A DNA stretch of 64,000 bases, taken from Moraxellaceae bacterium (GTDB lineage Bacteria > Pseudomonadota > Gammaproteobacteria > Burkholderiales > Rhodocyclaceae). The stretch is taken from positions 1-64,000 of the forward strand of contig JAVHYF010000024.1 in NCBI GenBank assembly GCA_031119205.1, given 5' to 3'. This document shows positions 55,676 through 64,000 of this stretch, piece after piece; positions within the stretch are counted from its first letter, which is position 1; each line of letters begins with the position of its first letter. Under the pieces are notes generated by a model. That model saw only the letters and a program-made list of their open reading frames with translations. It was not told the DNA's origin and did not search any database. Made by a program: the position numbers and the translations under genes.

Positions 55676-56506
55676 TCAGGCCAGCATCTGGTTGGCGCTG
55701 GCCAGCAGCTCGCGGCTGTTGTCGATCACCTCGGCCAGCCTGTCGGTATCGAGTACCACGCGCTCCAGCACTGCAGGCGACAGGTCGGCGATGATCGTGT
55801 CGGCCGGGTCTTCGTGTTCCAGGCCGAAGGCGATCTGCGCGGCGATGTGCACCACGGAGGCGTGCGGGCTGGCCACGTCGTGAAGCGGATCGGCGTACCA
55901 GCGCAGCGCGCTCTGGATCACTGCCGGGAAATGCCAGCGTCGTGCCAGCTCCGCGCCGACTTCGGTATGGTCGGTCTGCAGATGGACCTGTTCGATGGCG
56001 GCCAGCTCGGCGATGCTGAGGTCTTTGCAGTCCGCCGCAATCTGACGCCCTTTTTCGGGGAACGCGATATCGATGAGCAGCACGCCGAGGCGGTGCATCA
56101 GGCCTGCGGTATAGGCGAACTCGCCACTCAGGCCGGCCATCTTGCCGAGTTGCCGCGCGACGCCCGCGGTGACCATGCTGTGCCGCCAGAATGCCTGCAG
56201 GTCGACCCCGGGCACCTTGGTGAAGGCGCCGGTGACGCCAGAGGCGATGACGATGGTGCGCAGCGCATTGAGGCCGATGACCGTCACCGCGTCGTCGATG
56301 GCGCCCACCTTGTGGCTGGAGCCGTAGTAGCTGGAGTTGGCCAGGCGCAGCACGCGGGCCGACAGGGACTGGTCCTGCCGCAGCTGCTTCACCAGTCCGC
56401 CGATGTCGGCGTCCTCGTCCTCCAGGCTGGCGATCATCTCCTGGACGACCTTCGGCATGCTGGGCAGATTCGGGATGCTGGCGAAAAGCTTGTCCAGAGG
56501 TGTCAT
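55676..56506 (-). CDS. HDOD-domain protein
   Basis: 276 residues dominated by an HDOD domain (~10-210): LPSMPKVVQEMIASLEDED, IKQDQSLSARVL-type RQDQSLSARVLRLANSSYYG, and FAYTAGLMHRLGVLLID. In true HD hydrolases the pair is His-Asp; here it reads His-Arg, so hydrolysis is unlikely and a signalling or c-di-GMP-linked binding role is inferred. The ATG at 56506 is the conserved start. Divergent from ubiC. Confidence 0.88.
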   Translation of the reverse strand: MTPLDKLFASIPNLPSMPKVVQEMIASLEDEDADIGGLVKQLRQDQSLSARVLRLANSSYYGSSHKVGAIDDAVTVIGLNALRTIVIASGVTGAFTKVPGVDLQAFWRHSMVTAGVARQLGKMAGLSGEFAYTAGLMHRLGVLLIDIAFPEKGRQIAADCKDLSIAELAAIEQVHLQTDHTEVGAELARRWHFPAVIQSALRWYADPLHDVASPHASVVHIAAQIAFGLEHEDPADTIIADLSPAVLERVVLDTDRLAEVIDNSRELLASANQMLA

Positions 56507-56583
56507 GGCGAGTCTCCGTTCTTGTGCGTGGGCTTGTGATGCGATCATCGGCGGGGCCGGTCGCAGACTTGAGCCGGGACGGA

Positions 56584-56612
56584 CTGACGGGCAGCGGTTG
56601 GCGGGCTATCAT
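56584..56612 (+). promoter_or_regulatory. promoter candidate for the ubiC operon
   Basis: CTGACG (56584-56589), 17-base spacer, TATCAT (56607-56612). Would give a ~100-base leader before the ubiC GTG at 56721. Confidence 0.45.
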
Positions 56613-56720
56613 GCGCAAGCCTGCTGCGAGGTACCTGAGTGCTTCGGTCAGCGTGATGGCTGACCAGTCCGGTCGCCTGTCGGCCACCTTGTTCAAACCA
56701 CTTTCCTCTACCGGCAGCAC

Positions 56721-57275
56721 GTGAGTTCCGCCTTCGTCGAGCGCTGGCAACGACGCCCTCCCTTCCCGCCCCAGCACGCCCTGCACCCCTGGCTCACCGA
56801 CGCCGGCTCGCTCACTGCGCGCATTGCGGCGCGCTGTGGCCGCGTCAGCGTGCGCGTGCTGGCACAGCGCCTGGCCGTGCCGCGCCACGATGAGGCGCTG
56901 CTTGCGGGCATACGACCCGGGCGACGCGCCTGGCTGCGCGAGATCCTGCTGTGTGCCGATGGCGTACCGGTGGTGTATGCCCGCTCGGTGCTGCCGCGTG
57001 AGGCCCTGCGCAGTGGCTGGGCGATGTTCGCCGGCATCGGCAACCGGCCGCTCGGCGCCGCCCTGTTCTCCGACCCGCTGATCGCCCGCGGCCCGCTCGC
57101 GGTGCGCCGGCTGGACGCACGCGACGCGCGCTATCATCGGGCGGTGGCCAGCGCCGGCAGCGCGCAGCCGCGCCAGCTGTGGGCGCGACGCTCGCGCTTC
57201 GAACGGCAGGGCCGCGCCCTTGTCGTCTGCGAAATATTCCTGGCCGCCATCCTCGATCTTCCAGCCCAGCCCTGA
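56721..57275 (+). CDS. ubiC: chorismate lyase
   Basis: 184 residues. Converts chorismate to 4-hydroxybenzoate and pyruvate, the first committed step of ubiquinone synthesis. UbiC features: [50 protein letters not shown] and QLWARRSRF near the end. Initiation at GTG overlaps the stop of a short leader frame. ubiA follows after 32 bases. Confidence 0.92.
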   Translation: MSSAFVERWQRRPPFPPQHALHPWLTDAGSLTARIAARCGRVSVRVLAQRLAVPRHDEALLAGIRPGRRAWLREILLCADGVPVVYARSVLPREALRSGWAMFAGIGNRPLGAALFSDPLIARGPLAVRRLDARDARYHRAVASAGSAQPRQLWARRSRFERQGRALVVCEIFLAAILDLPAQP

Positions 57276-57307
57276 CTTCAGCCTCTGACCTCAGCCTATA
57301 TCCCGCC

Positions 57308-58228
57308 ATGTCCGCGCCCCAGCTCAGCCTCACGCAGCGCCTGACCGTCTACGAGCGCCTGATGCGGCTGGACAAGCCCATCGGCATCCTACTGCTGCTG
57401 TGGCCCACGCTCTGGGCAGTCTGGGCCTCGGCGGGTGGCACGCCCAGCCTGCTGGTGGTGTGGATCTTCACCCTGGGCACGGTGCTGATGCGCTCCGCCG
57501 GCTGCATCGTCAACGACTGGGCCGATCGCGATTTCGACGGCCACGTGGAGCGTACCCGTGGCCGCCCGTTGATCACCGGCGAGGTGACTTCGAAGGAAGC
57601 GCTGCTGCTTGCCGCCGCGCTGTCGCTGGCCGCCTTCTGCCTCATCCTGCCGCTGCACAAGCTGGTGTGGCTGCTGTCGGTGCCGGCCCTGCTGCTTGCC
57701 GGCAGCTACCCCTTTACCAAGCGCTTCCTCGCCATCCCGCAGGCCTACCTCGGCATCGCCTTCGGTTTCGGTATTCCCATGGCATTCGCGGCGCAGCAGT
57801 TCGCAGTGCCGCCGGTGGCCTGGCTGATGCTGCTGGCCAACATCTTCTGGTGCATCGCTTACGACACCGAGTACGCCATGGTGGATCGCGAGGACGACCT
57901 GAAGATCGGCATCCAGACCGCGGCCATCACCTTCGGCCAGCGCGACGTGGCGGCGGTGATGCTGTGTTACGCCATCGCCCTGGGCCTGCTGGCCTGGGTC
58001 GGCCATCTGCTGGCGCGCGGGCCGTACTACTACGCAGGTCTTGTCGTGGCGGCGGGGATCGCCGGCTACCACTACACGCTGATCCGCAATCGTGACCGCG
58101 AGCGATGCTTCCGCGCTTTCCTGCACAACAACTGGCTGGGGGCTGCGGTCTTCGCCGGTCTGCTGGCCGACTATGCGCTGCACAGCAAGGTGCCCTTGCT
58201 GGCGCCGTTGCATGGCTTCGGTTTCTGA
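57308..58228 (+). CDS. ubiA: 4-hydroxybenzoate octaprenyltransferase
   Basis: 306-residue, nine-helix inner-membrane prenyltransferase that attaches the polyprenyl tail to 4-hydroxybenzoate. The two aspartate-rich motifs are [19 protein letters not shown] and [15 protein letters not shown] at 57308 follows the UbiA family start ([19 protein letters not shown]); the longer frame overlaps ubiC. The next gene's SD sequence lies over its stop. Confidence 0.95.
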   Translation: MSAPQLSLTQRLTVYERLMRLDKPIGILLLLWPTLWAVWASAGGTPSLLVVWIFTLGTVLMRSAGCIVNDWADRDFDGHVERTRGRPLITGEVTSKEALLLAAALSLAAFCLILPLHKLVWLLSVPALLLAGSYPFTKRFLAIPQAYLGIAFGFGIPMAFAAQQFAVPPVAWLMLLANIFWCIAYDTEYAMVDREDDLKIGIQTAAITFGQRDVAAVMLCYAIALGLLAWVGHLLARGPYYYAGLVVAAGIAGYHYTLIRNRDRERCFRAFLHNNWLGAAVFAGLLADYALHSKVPLLAPLHGFGF

Positions 58229-58245
58229 TGGAGGAGGCAGGCGCA

Positions 58246-58824
58246 ATGCTGCGAGTACTGGCCCTGATGCTTGCGCTGTTTGCGTCCACGACAGCGATGT
58301 CCACGGTTTACAAATCGGTGGGACCCGACGGCAAGGTGACCTATAGCGATCGACCGCCGGTGCAGGACATCAAGGACAGCACGCCGACCAAACAGGTGGA
58401 CGGCGTCAGTGGCCGCCAGCGTCGTGACGAGGACGATCCGGTCAAAGCTGCCGGCATCGTCACCGGACACGAACTGGCGATGGATGCGGTGCTGCAGTTC
58501 TGCCGACGCGAAGTGCCAGCTACCAATGACGCGATTTCGCGCGCTCATCAGCAGTGGATGGAACGACACTCGGCGCTGATCGCCAAGGCCAGGGAAATCC
58601 AGGAGGACAATCTGGATACGCGCGAACGCCAGGCGCTGGCCGGCATCCTGCGACAGGCGTCGGCGTCCCTCGTCAATGGCCTGCGTCGCGCACCGGCGGA
58701 TGAGCGCAACAAGACCTGCTCGGGCGCCTCCACGAAGATCGGTGCGTACGACGTGAATCTCATGGCCAACGCCACCCTGGTCAACACCCTCATGAACTAC
58801 CGCAGGAAGCCGCGCCCGCAATGA
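58246..58824 (+). CDS. secreted DUF4124-domain protein
   Basis: 192 residues, unknown function. Signal peptide ([19 protein letters not shown]) then the DUF4124 pattern [18 protein letters not shown], then a helical domain (~70-190) with two cysteines. GGAGGAGG lies 7 bases before the ATG at 58246, deciding this start over an ATG at 58228. Embedded between ubiA and ubiD with an ATGA overlap to ubiD, but no quinone role is known. Confidence 0.82.
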   Translation: MLRVLALMLALFASTTAMSTVYKSVGPDGKVTYSDRPPVQDIKDSTPTKQVDGVSGRQRRDEDDPVKAAGIVTGHELAMDAVLQFCRREVPATNDAISRAHQQWMERHSALIAKAREIQEDNLDTRERQALAGILRQASASLVNGLRRAPADERNKTCSGASTKIGAYDVNLMANATLVNTLMNYRRKPRPQ

Positions 58825-60305
58825 AGTACAAGGACCTCCGCGATTTCATCGCGCAACTGGAAGCACGGGGCGAGCTGAAGCGCGTGCGCGCCGAAGTCGA
58901 TCCGCATCTGGAGATGACCGAGATCTGCGACCGCGTGCTGCGTGCTGGTGGCCCTGCGATCCTCTTCGAAAAGCCGAAGGGTCACGACACCCCCGTGCTG
59001 GGTAACCTGTTCGGCACGCCGGAGCGGGTCGCCATGGGCATGGGCGCGCACGCAACTGAGGGGGGCCAGAACTGGGCCGAAGCCCTGCGCGAAGTCGGCC
59101 GCCTGCTCGCCTTCCTGCGCGAGCCGGAACCGCCCAAGGGCCTGCGCGATGCCTGGGAGAAGCTGCCGATCTTCCGTCGCGTGCTGGACATGGCGCCGAA
59201 GGAGGTGTCGTCCGCGCCCTGCCAGGAGATCGTGTGGGAGGGCAAGGACGTCGACCTGTCGCGCCTGCCGATCCAGCACTGCTGGCCGGGCGACGTGGCA
59301 CCGCTGATCACCTGGGGCCTGGTCGTCACCCGTGGTCCCGCCAAGAGGCGCCAGAACCTCGGCATCTACCGCCAGCAGGTACTGGGCCCCAACCGAGTCA
59401 TCATGCGCTGGCTGGCGCACCGCGGCGGCGCGCTGGACTTCCGCGACTTCCAGCAGAAGAACCCGGGCAAGCCCTTCCCGGTAGCGGTCGTGCTGGGCTG
59501 CGATCCGGCGACGATTCTCGGGGCCGTGACGCCGGTGCCGGACACGCTGTCCGAGTACCAGTTCGCCGGCCTGCTGCGTGGCGGCAAGACGGAGCTGGTG
59601 AAGTGCCTGGGCTCCGACCTGCAGGTGCCCGCGAGTGCGGAGATCGTGCTGGAAGGCGTGATCCATCCGGACGATATGGCGGCCGAAGGCCCCTACGGCG
59701 ACCACACCGGCTACTACAACGAAGTGGCGGAATTTCCGGTGTTCACCATCGAGCGCATCACCATGCGCCGCAACCCGATCTACCACAGCACCTACACCGG
59801 CAAGCCGCCGGACGAGCCGGCGATGCTGGGCGTGGCGCTCAACGAGGTGTTCGTGCCGCTACTGCAGCGGCAGTTCACCGAGATTACCGACTTCTACCTG
59901 CCGCCCGAAGGCTGCAGCTACCGCCTCGCAGTGGTGAGCATGCGCAAGCAGTACCCGGGACATGCCAAGCGGGTGATGTTCGGCGTGTGGAGCTTCCTGC
60001 GCCAGTTCATGTACACCAAGATCATCATCGTGGTGGACGAGGATGTGAACATCCGCGACTGGAAGGAAGTGATCTGGGCGATGACCACCCGCGTCGACGC
60101 GCGTCGCGACACCTTGATGGTGGATGACACCCCGATCGACTACCTCGACTTCGCCAGCCCGAAGTCCGGCCTCGGCAGCAAGATGGGCATCGACGCCACC
60201 AACAAGTGGCCGGGCGAGACCGACCGCGAGTGGGGCCGCCCCATCGTCATGGACGAGGCCGTGAAACAGCGGGTGGATGCGATGTGGTCAGAGCTCGGGC
60301 TCTGA
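58821..60305 (+). CDS. ubiD: 4-hydroxy-3-polyprenylbenzoate decarboxylase
   Basis: 494 residues. Prenylated-FMN-dependent decarboxylation in ubiquinone synthesis. UbiD landmarks: [16 protein letters not shown] at the N-terminus, [24 protein letters not shown]-type region (key part [12 protein letters not shown]), the catalytic loop [12 protein letters not shown], and [11 protein letters not shown] near the C-terminus. The cofactor maker ubiX is not in the window. Ends in an 18-base overlap with a convergent gene. Confidence 0.96.
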   Translation: MKYKDLRDFIAQLEARGELKRVRAEVDPHLEMTEICDRVLRAGGPAILFEKPKGHDTPVLGNLFGTPERVAMGMGAHATEGGQNWAEALREVGRLLAFLREPEPPKGLRDAWEKLPIFRRVLDMAPKEVSSAPCQEIVWEGKDVDLSRLPIQHCWPGDVAPLITWGLVVTRGPAKRRQNLGIYRQQVLGPNRVIMRWLAHRGGALDFRDFQQKNPGKPFPVAVVLGCDPATILGAVTPVPDTLSEYQFAGLLRGGKTELVKCLGSDLQVPASAEIVLEGVIHPDDMAAEGPYGDHTGYYNEVAEFPVFTIERITMRRNPIYHSTYTGKPPDEPAMLGVALNEVFVPLLQRQFTEITDFYLPPEGCSYRLAVVSMRKQYPGHAKRVMFGVWSFLRQFMYTKIIIVVDEDVNIRDWKEVIWAMTTRVDARRDTLMVDDTPIDYLDFASPKSGLGSKMGIDATNKWPGETDREWGRPIVMDEAVKQRVDAMWSELGL

Positions 60306-60866
60306 ATCGCCGCAGGCTACGTTGTATTTCAAGCCTGTAGCGGGCTGCATCAACCACGGTACGAGCTCCTCGCAGAGCGCGTCCACGCCGCGCATGGTTT
60401 CGACCTTGCGCAACGACATCGCCGCATAGACGGGAAACCGTTGCCGGATCTTCGTCTCCTCCCTGGCGGGCGCGCCAGCAAACGCTCGCTCCCGTTGGCG
60501 GCGCAAGGTTTCGCGGACGCACTCTTCCAGTGATAGTGACGGCAGAACGACGATGGTTCGGGTATCACGCAGGATGTCGTCGTGCAGTCGCGGATACAGC
60601 GGGTGTATGTCCGGTTCATAGGTCATGAACCCGGAGGACATCACCATGACAACGGGGGACGAGACCCCGCGGATGATGCGCAGGTATAGCGCCACGTTGC
60701 TGGCCGCGTAGGAGCGGTAGCCATGCTGGCCGATGTATTCGCCGATGACCCCATGTTCCGCCAGGAAGCGGCTGTCCAGATCGACGTACGTGAGCGCCAG
60801 TCGCCTGGCGAGAGTTGCTCCGAGGGTGCTCTTTCCTGCTCCGCCGGGGCCGATCAGATGAATCAT
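60288..60866 (-). CDS. shikimate-kinase-like P-loop protein
   Basis: 192 residues. P-loop GPGGAGKST (residues 6-14), DLD at 29-31 and the lid segment [20 protein letters not shown] are shikimate-kinase-like. Two substrate features differ from AroK: the triple-glycine motif reads MSSGFM and the FRxxE motif reads YRSYA. It may be a divergent kinase for another small alcohol. aroK normally sits with aroB, which is absent here. Convergent with ubiD. Confidence 0.75.
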   Translation of the reverse strand: MIHLIGPGGAGKSTLGATLARRLALTYVDLDSRFLAEHGVIGEYIGQHGYRSYAASNVALYLRIIRGVSSPVVMVMSSGFMTYEPDIHPLYPRLHDDILRDTRTIVVLPSLSLEECVRETLRRQRERAFAGAPAREETKIRQRFPVYAAMSLRKVETMRGVDALCEELVPWLMQPATGLKYNVACGDSEPEL

Positions 60867-60951
60867 GTGCAGGTGTTCCGCCCGAAATGCTCCGAGCGTA
60901 ACGTGAACCTGCCGGCAGTCATCTGACCGGCTGGACGTATGAATGCGGGAC

Positions 60952-61173
60952 TCAGGCGGCGATGCAGAGCGCCGGCAGTTTCTCGCTGGCGGTCCGTCGG
61001 CGCTCGATGTCCTTCAGCTGCGTCTGCAGCGTGAGGTACGCGACTTCCAGCGCGCGAGACGCGGCGAAAAGGCCGCTGACGGATTGTTCGGCGACGGTGC
61101 GTTCGATCTGGCTGCGATAGTCCTCGACGGACTGGTTCCAGTGCTCGTAGGCCTCTTGAAGTTGTTCGTCCAT
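60952..61173 (-). CDS. small coiled-coil protein, unknown function
   Basis: 73 residues, helical throughout (DEQLQEAYEHWNQSVEDYRS, then LEVAYLTLQTQLKDIERRR). AAGGAG is placed 8-14 bases before the ATG at 61173, a strong start signal; the frame extends 49 codons upstream but with arginine-rich shadow composition. No family recognised. Confidence 0.65.
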   Translation of the reverse strand: MDEQLQEAYEHWNQSVEDYRSQIERTVAEQSVSGLFAASRALEVAYLTLQTQLKDIERRRTASEKLPALCIAA

Positions 61174-61316
61174 GACCTTCTTCTCCTTCTGATCGGGGCT
61201 AGGGGCGGCCCCGTGAATTGAAGATAGGTCGCGGGCGCGGCGGTAACCGTCGGCGCGCGCTGAACTGTGTGTCGGCCGCGGCCTACGCTGGCTGCATGCC
61301 CTGACGGGGTGAGCGT

Positions 61317-61811
61317 TCAACTCCTGTTCGGGCCACGCACCATGTCCAAGCGCGCGATGATCATCATCAGCACGGCGAACAGTTCATCGATGGGGTTGGC
61401 GTCGAAGAGCTCGACTTCCAGTGGAGGTGGCCACAGGCCGCTGTTGCCGTGGCGGGCCAGTGCCAGGGTCTCGTCGCGGTGACACAGGTGGAACTCGTCG
61501 CTGCCGAACTTCCTGCGCAGGCTGGCGCCATCGTGGTGGCCGCCAAGCACCTCGAAGCTGCGGCCGGGGGTGAGGCGGCGGAGTCGCACAAGGCACATGC
61601 TGTCCGCGTAGCGTGCCTGCCAGGTGGGCGACAGGGACAGGTATCGGCGCCGGATCGTCGCTGTCGGCTGGCCGGGCCAGTCGAGTTTCCAGGTGGGTAG
61701 CAGCACGGTACTGGCGGCTGCCTCGCAGATCAGCCGGTCATGCTCGCCGCGTATCGTCATGCGGCCGCGTACGGACAGCAGACGATGATCGACCGTCAGC
61801 TTGCGGATCAT
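61317..61811 (-). CDS. uncharacterised protein, possibly LURP-one/tubby-like
   Basis: 164 residues, mostly beta-strand pattern with a C-terminal helix (NPIDELFAVLMMIIARLDM). The run LTVDHRLLSVRGRMTIRGEHD resembles LURP-one-related proteins, but similarity is weak. Its ATG overlaps the dacB stop by 4 bases (ATGA), so it is made with PBP4. A longer frame reaching 62474 overlaps dacB and is rejected. Confidence 0.65.
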   Translation of the reverse strand: MIRKLTVDHRLLSVRGRMTIRGEHDRLICEAAASTVLLPTWKLDWPGQPTATIRRRYLSLSPTWQARYADSMCLVRLRRLTPGRSFEVLGGHHDGASLRRKFGSDEFHLCHRDETLALARHGNSGLWPPPLEVELFDANPIDELFAVLMMIIARLDMVRGPNRS

Positions 61812-63262
61812 GGCCGGCGCGTCGCTGCCGTCCTGACCGCGAGTTGCAAAAAGGCATCCACGTTGCCGACGTTGGGCTGGTTGATGATCACTACCAGCGC
61901 CTGCCAGCGGCCGCTGTCGTCCAGCACGTAGCCCGCCAGCCCGGCGACGTCGCGCAGCGAGCCGGATTTCAGGTAGGCACGGCCGCTGTCGGGACGGCCG
62001 TCGAAGCGGCGGCGGGCGGTGCCGTCCAGCCCGGCGACCGGCAGCGAGGCCATCAGCTCCGGCATGCGCGGGCTGCCGAAGGCGTGCTGCAGCAGCGCGC
62101 CGAGATGCGCGCCGCTGATGCGTTCCTGGCGCGACAGGCCGGCGCCGTTCTCCAGCACCAGCTCCGGGAAATCCATGCCCTGGGCCTTCAGCCAGGTGCG
62201 CACCGTGGTGTCGGCATCCGTGGTGTTGCCGCCGCCCAGCGTGAGGAACAGCGCGCGCGCCATCACGTTGTTGGAGAACTTGTTGATGTCGCGCACCACC
62301 TCTGCCAGCGGCGGTGAGTCCCAGCTGGAGAACACTGCGCCATCCAGCGGTGCAGGGCCTTCGCGCAGGCGGCCTTGCCAGCTGCCACCCATCTCCTGCC
62401 AGAGCTGGCGGATGATGCCCTCGGACCACTGCAGGCCTTCCGGCACGGCGAGGTTGAGGATCCGTTCGCCGCATGACGCGGGCATCTGTCCGTCGAGCAC
62501 CAGTTGCAGGCCGCGGGTGTCTGCGATCAGCGGCGTATTCATGCGGCCGCGCCAGTCCGGACAGGGGCCGGGCACGGCGCGCAGGCGATTGACGATGCGC
62601 AGGTTGGCCGAGGGCACGAGGCTCACTGCATCGATGGTGCCGGCATTCGCGCTGGCGCTGGGCGTCAGGCGCACGCTCAGCGCGTTGAAGTTGGCGAGCA
62701 GGGCACTGGGGTGTGCGTTGTAGGCGCGATGGGCACCGTCATCGTCGGCCAGCGAGGACGGACGTGGCGGCGGCGTGAAGCGGCCGTTGTCGATGACGAT
62801 GTCGCCACGGATGTCGCGCAGGCCGCGCACACGCCAGTCGCGCAGCCAGGCACCGAGGCGGTCCCAGGTGAGCGAGGGGTCGCCGCTGGCGATGACGTGC
62901 AGCGGGCCGCGCAGCACGCCGTCTTGCAGCGGTGCGCCGAGCCGGGCGGTGGTCTGCCAGCGCCAGTTGGGGCCCAGCATCTCCAGCCCGGCCTGCGTCG
63001 TCAGCAGCTTGATGAGCGAGGCCGGATTGAAGGCCTGCGTGGCGTTGTGCTGCAGGCTGGGCGTGCCGCCCTGCGCGGGGGCGATCCACAGCGTGACGGC
63101 GCTCTCCGGAATGCCGGCGGCATTGGCGCTGCGGGCCAGCTCGGCGGGCAGTTCGGCATGCGCAATGGTGCTGCCGGTGATGAAGAGCAGGGCCGCCGTG
63201 CGCAAGGCATGGCGAGGGCGCAGATGCGAGGGTGGGAACGAGAGGTGGGCAGGGTGGGGCAA
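61808..63262 (-). CDS. dacB: D-alanyl-D-alanine carboxypeptidase/endopeptidase (PBP4)
   Basis: 484 residues with signal peptide (ending STIAHA). S13 peptidase motifs: SLIK (Ser82-Lys85), the SxN motif in KFSNNVMAR and YLKSGSLRDV as the KTG-like box (Lys-Ser-Gly). Cleaves D-Ala-D-Ala and cross-links in the periplasm. Starts at TTG 63262 with GGAG upstream; a TTG at codon 20 is another option, so the start is uncertain. Confidence 0.92.
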   Translation of the reverse strand: MPHPAHLSFPPSHLRPRHALRTAALLFITGSTIAHAELPAELARSANAAGIPESAVTLWIAPAQGGTPSLQHNATQAFNPASLIKLLTTQAGLEMLGPNWRWQTTARLGAPLQDGVLRGPLHVIASGDPSLTWDRLGAWLRDWRVRGLRDIRGDIVIDNGRFTPPPRPSSLADDDGAHRAYNAHPSALLANFNALSVRLTPSASANAGTIDAVSLVPSANLRIVNRLRAVPGPCPDWRGRMNTPLIADTRGLQLVLDGQMPASCGERILNLAVPEGLQWSEGIIRQLWQEMGGSWQGRLREGPAPLDGAVFSSWDSPPLAEVVRDINKFSNNVMARALFLTLGGGNTTDADTTVRTWLKAQGMDFPELVLENGAGLSRQERISGAHLGALLQHAFGSPRMPELMASLPVAGLDGTARRRFDGRPDSGRAYLKSGSLRDVAGLAGYVLDDSGRWQALVVIINQPNVGNVDAFLQLAVRTAATRRP

Positions 63263-63293
63263 GGGGCGGGCTCCGGCTGGGTGCCCCGTTGCG

Positions 63294-64000
63294 TCAGGAC
63301 ACCATGACGACGCAGTTGCGTCCTTCTTCTTTGGCGAGATACACGGCCTGGTCGGCGGCCTGTACCAGCGTCGAACTCAGGGCACCGGGGTTCGGCACGC
63401 TGCCGGCGACGCCGATGCTGATGGTCACGCGCTGATGCGGGCTGGATTCATGCGGCAGGCGTGCCACGTATACCGCGTTGCGCAGCTGCTCGGCAAGCTT
63501 GCGCGCGGCATCCGGCGGAGTGTCCGGCAGCAGCACCGCGAACTCCTCGCCACCGTAGCGCGCCACCATGTCCATGGGACGGCGCAGGCCGTCGCGCAGG
63601 ATGCCTCCCAGCCAGCGCAGGCAGTCGTCGCCTCCCTGGTGGCCGTAGGTGTCGTTGAAAGCCTTGAAGTAGTCGACGTCGATGAACAGCAGGGACAGCG
63701 GCTGCTGCTGGCGGATGGCGTTGCGGTGCAGGCGCATCAGGCGCTCGTCCAGCTCGCGACGGTTCGCCAGCCCGGTCAGCGGGTCGCTGGAGGCCTGCGC
63801 GGAGAGGTTCTCGTTGGCGTTTGCCAGCCTTCGCTGCGTGATGGCGCCGAGCATGCCGTTGGCGAAGGCGATACGGCGCTCCAGCTCCAGATTGCGGCGC
63901 ACGGTCAGGCTGATGAGACAGGCGACCAGCATGCCGGCGGCGGCGAGGCATTGCTCCACCAGTCGACCTTCGTACTGGGCGGTCTCCTGCGCGAAGTACA
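63294..64000 (-). CDS. GGDEF diguanylate cyclase (5' end outside the window)
   Basis: C-terminal ~235 residues; the frame stays open to the right edge. A transmembrane helix (CLAAAGMLVACLISLTV) and a linker helix lead to a GGDEF domain with DPLTGLANRRELDERL, FIDVDYFKAFNDTYGHQGGD and active-site RYGGEEF. The inhibitory I-site RPMD lies five residues before GGEEF, so product inhibition is expected. Makes c-di-GMP at the inner membrane; the sensory part is not visible. A GTG at 63959 in the frame is not the true start. Confidence 0.9.
   Translation of the reverse strand, partial: YFAQETAQYEGRLVEQCLAAAGMLVACLISLTVRRNLELERRIAFANGMLGAITQRRLANANENLSAQASSDPLTGLANRRELDERLMRLHRNAIRQQQPLSLLFIDVDYFKAFNDTYGHQGGDDCLRWLGGILRDGLRRPMDMVARYGGEEFAVLLPDTPPDAARKLAEQLRNAVYVARLPHESSPHQRVTISIGVAGSVPNPGALSSTLVQAADQAVYLAKEEGRNCVVMVS

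Noticed and set aside
61812-62474. N-terminal extension of the unknown protein into dacB
   Set aside because: Arginine/proline/alanine-rich shadow of dacB; the ATGA overlap at 61808-61811 explains the true start.

Overview
The window is about 64 kb of GC-rich bacterial chromosome packed with short, often overlapping operons. Gene content points to a betaproteobacterium, most likely of the Rhodocyclales type: adenylylation-type glnA beside ntrB-ntrC, a type III pantothenate kinase, ZapD, the ferrooxidans-type glutamate-cysteine ligase, a sugar-permease-free PTS with HPr kinase, and the riboflavin-nusB-thiL-pgpA block. The order-level placement is an inference from gene families and order. I saw no rRNA, tRNA, insertion sequence, prophage, plasmid gene or CRISPR array, and no gene-free gap above 300 bases.

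Layout. 1-3966: nitrogen control (3' end of glnA, a secreted DUF4124 protein, ntrB, ntrC). 4045-7749: birA-coaX-SPOR-coaE-zapD, joining cofactor synthesis to cell-division factors. 7772-9101 (minus): MazG-like pyrophosphohydrolase and the cell-wall-recycling kinase amgK. 9221-16948: envelope and ribosome run lptD-surA-pdxA-patatin lipoprotein-ksgA-ybeY-corC. 17018-22905: small secreted protein, hslR, ruvB, DUF502, DUF2784, a secreted M48 peptidase, a TSUP permease and a DMT transporter. 22936-25365 (minus): EIIA(Man)-HPr-EI. 25496-28711 (minus): a DUF898/YjgN membrane protein, a membrane M48 peptidase and a paralogue of it that has lost its zinc site. 28827-31072 (minus): gshA-gshB. 31293-36662: ribE-ribB-ribH-nusB-GST-thiL-pgpA-pncC. 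36644-42684 (minus): an NrdG-type radical SAM activase behind a perfect FNR-type box, a lipoprotein, and an RND pump with its adaptor. 42898-48593: recA-recX-lptB-rpoN-hpf-ptsN-hprK. 48687-53587 (minus): FHA protein, ttcA, polA. 53810-55600: LOG-family protein and argC. 55676-56506 (minus): HDOD protein. 56721-60305: ubiC-ubiA-DUF4124-ubiD. 60288 to the end (minus): shikimate-kinase-like protein, small coiled-coil protein, unknown protein, dacB, and a diguanylate cyclase cut by the window edge.

Several parts work together. GlnA, NtrB/NtrC and RpoN supply the sigma-54 nitrogen circuit. EI-HPr-EIIA(Man), PtsN and HprK form a regulatory phosphorelay split over two loci, and HPr keeps both His15 and Ser46. 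CoaX and CoaE, the first and last steps of CoA synthesis from pantothenate, share one overlapping operon.

The observations most worth following are the YjgN / M48 peptidase / dead-M48 trio, the intergenic DNA built of 7-nt phased repeats that flanks the LOG gene and forms a very long hairpin between ybeY and corC, the FHA protein with a degenerate nucleotide-cyclase domain overlapping ttcA, and the orphan NrdG activase with its FNR-type box. No known defence system or secondary-metabolite cluster is visible.
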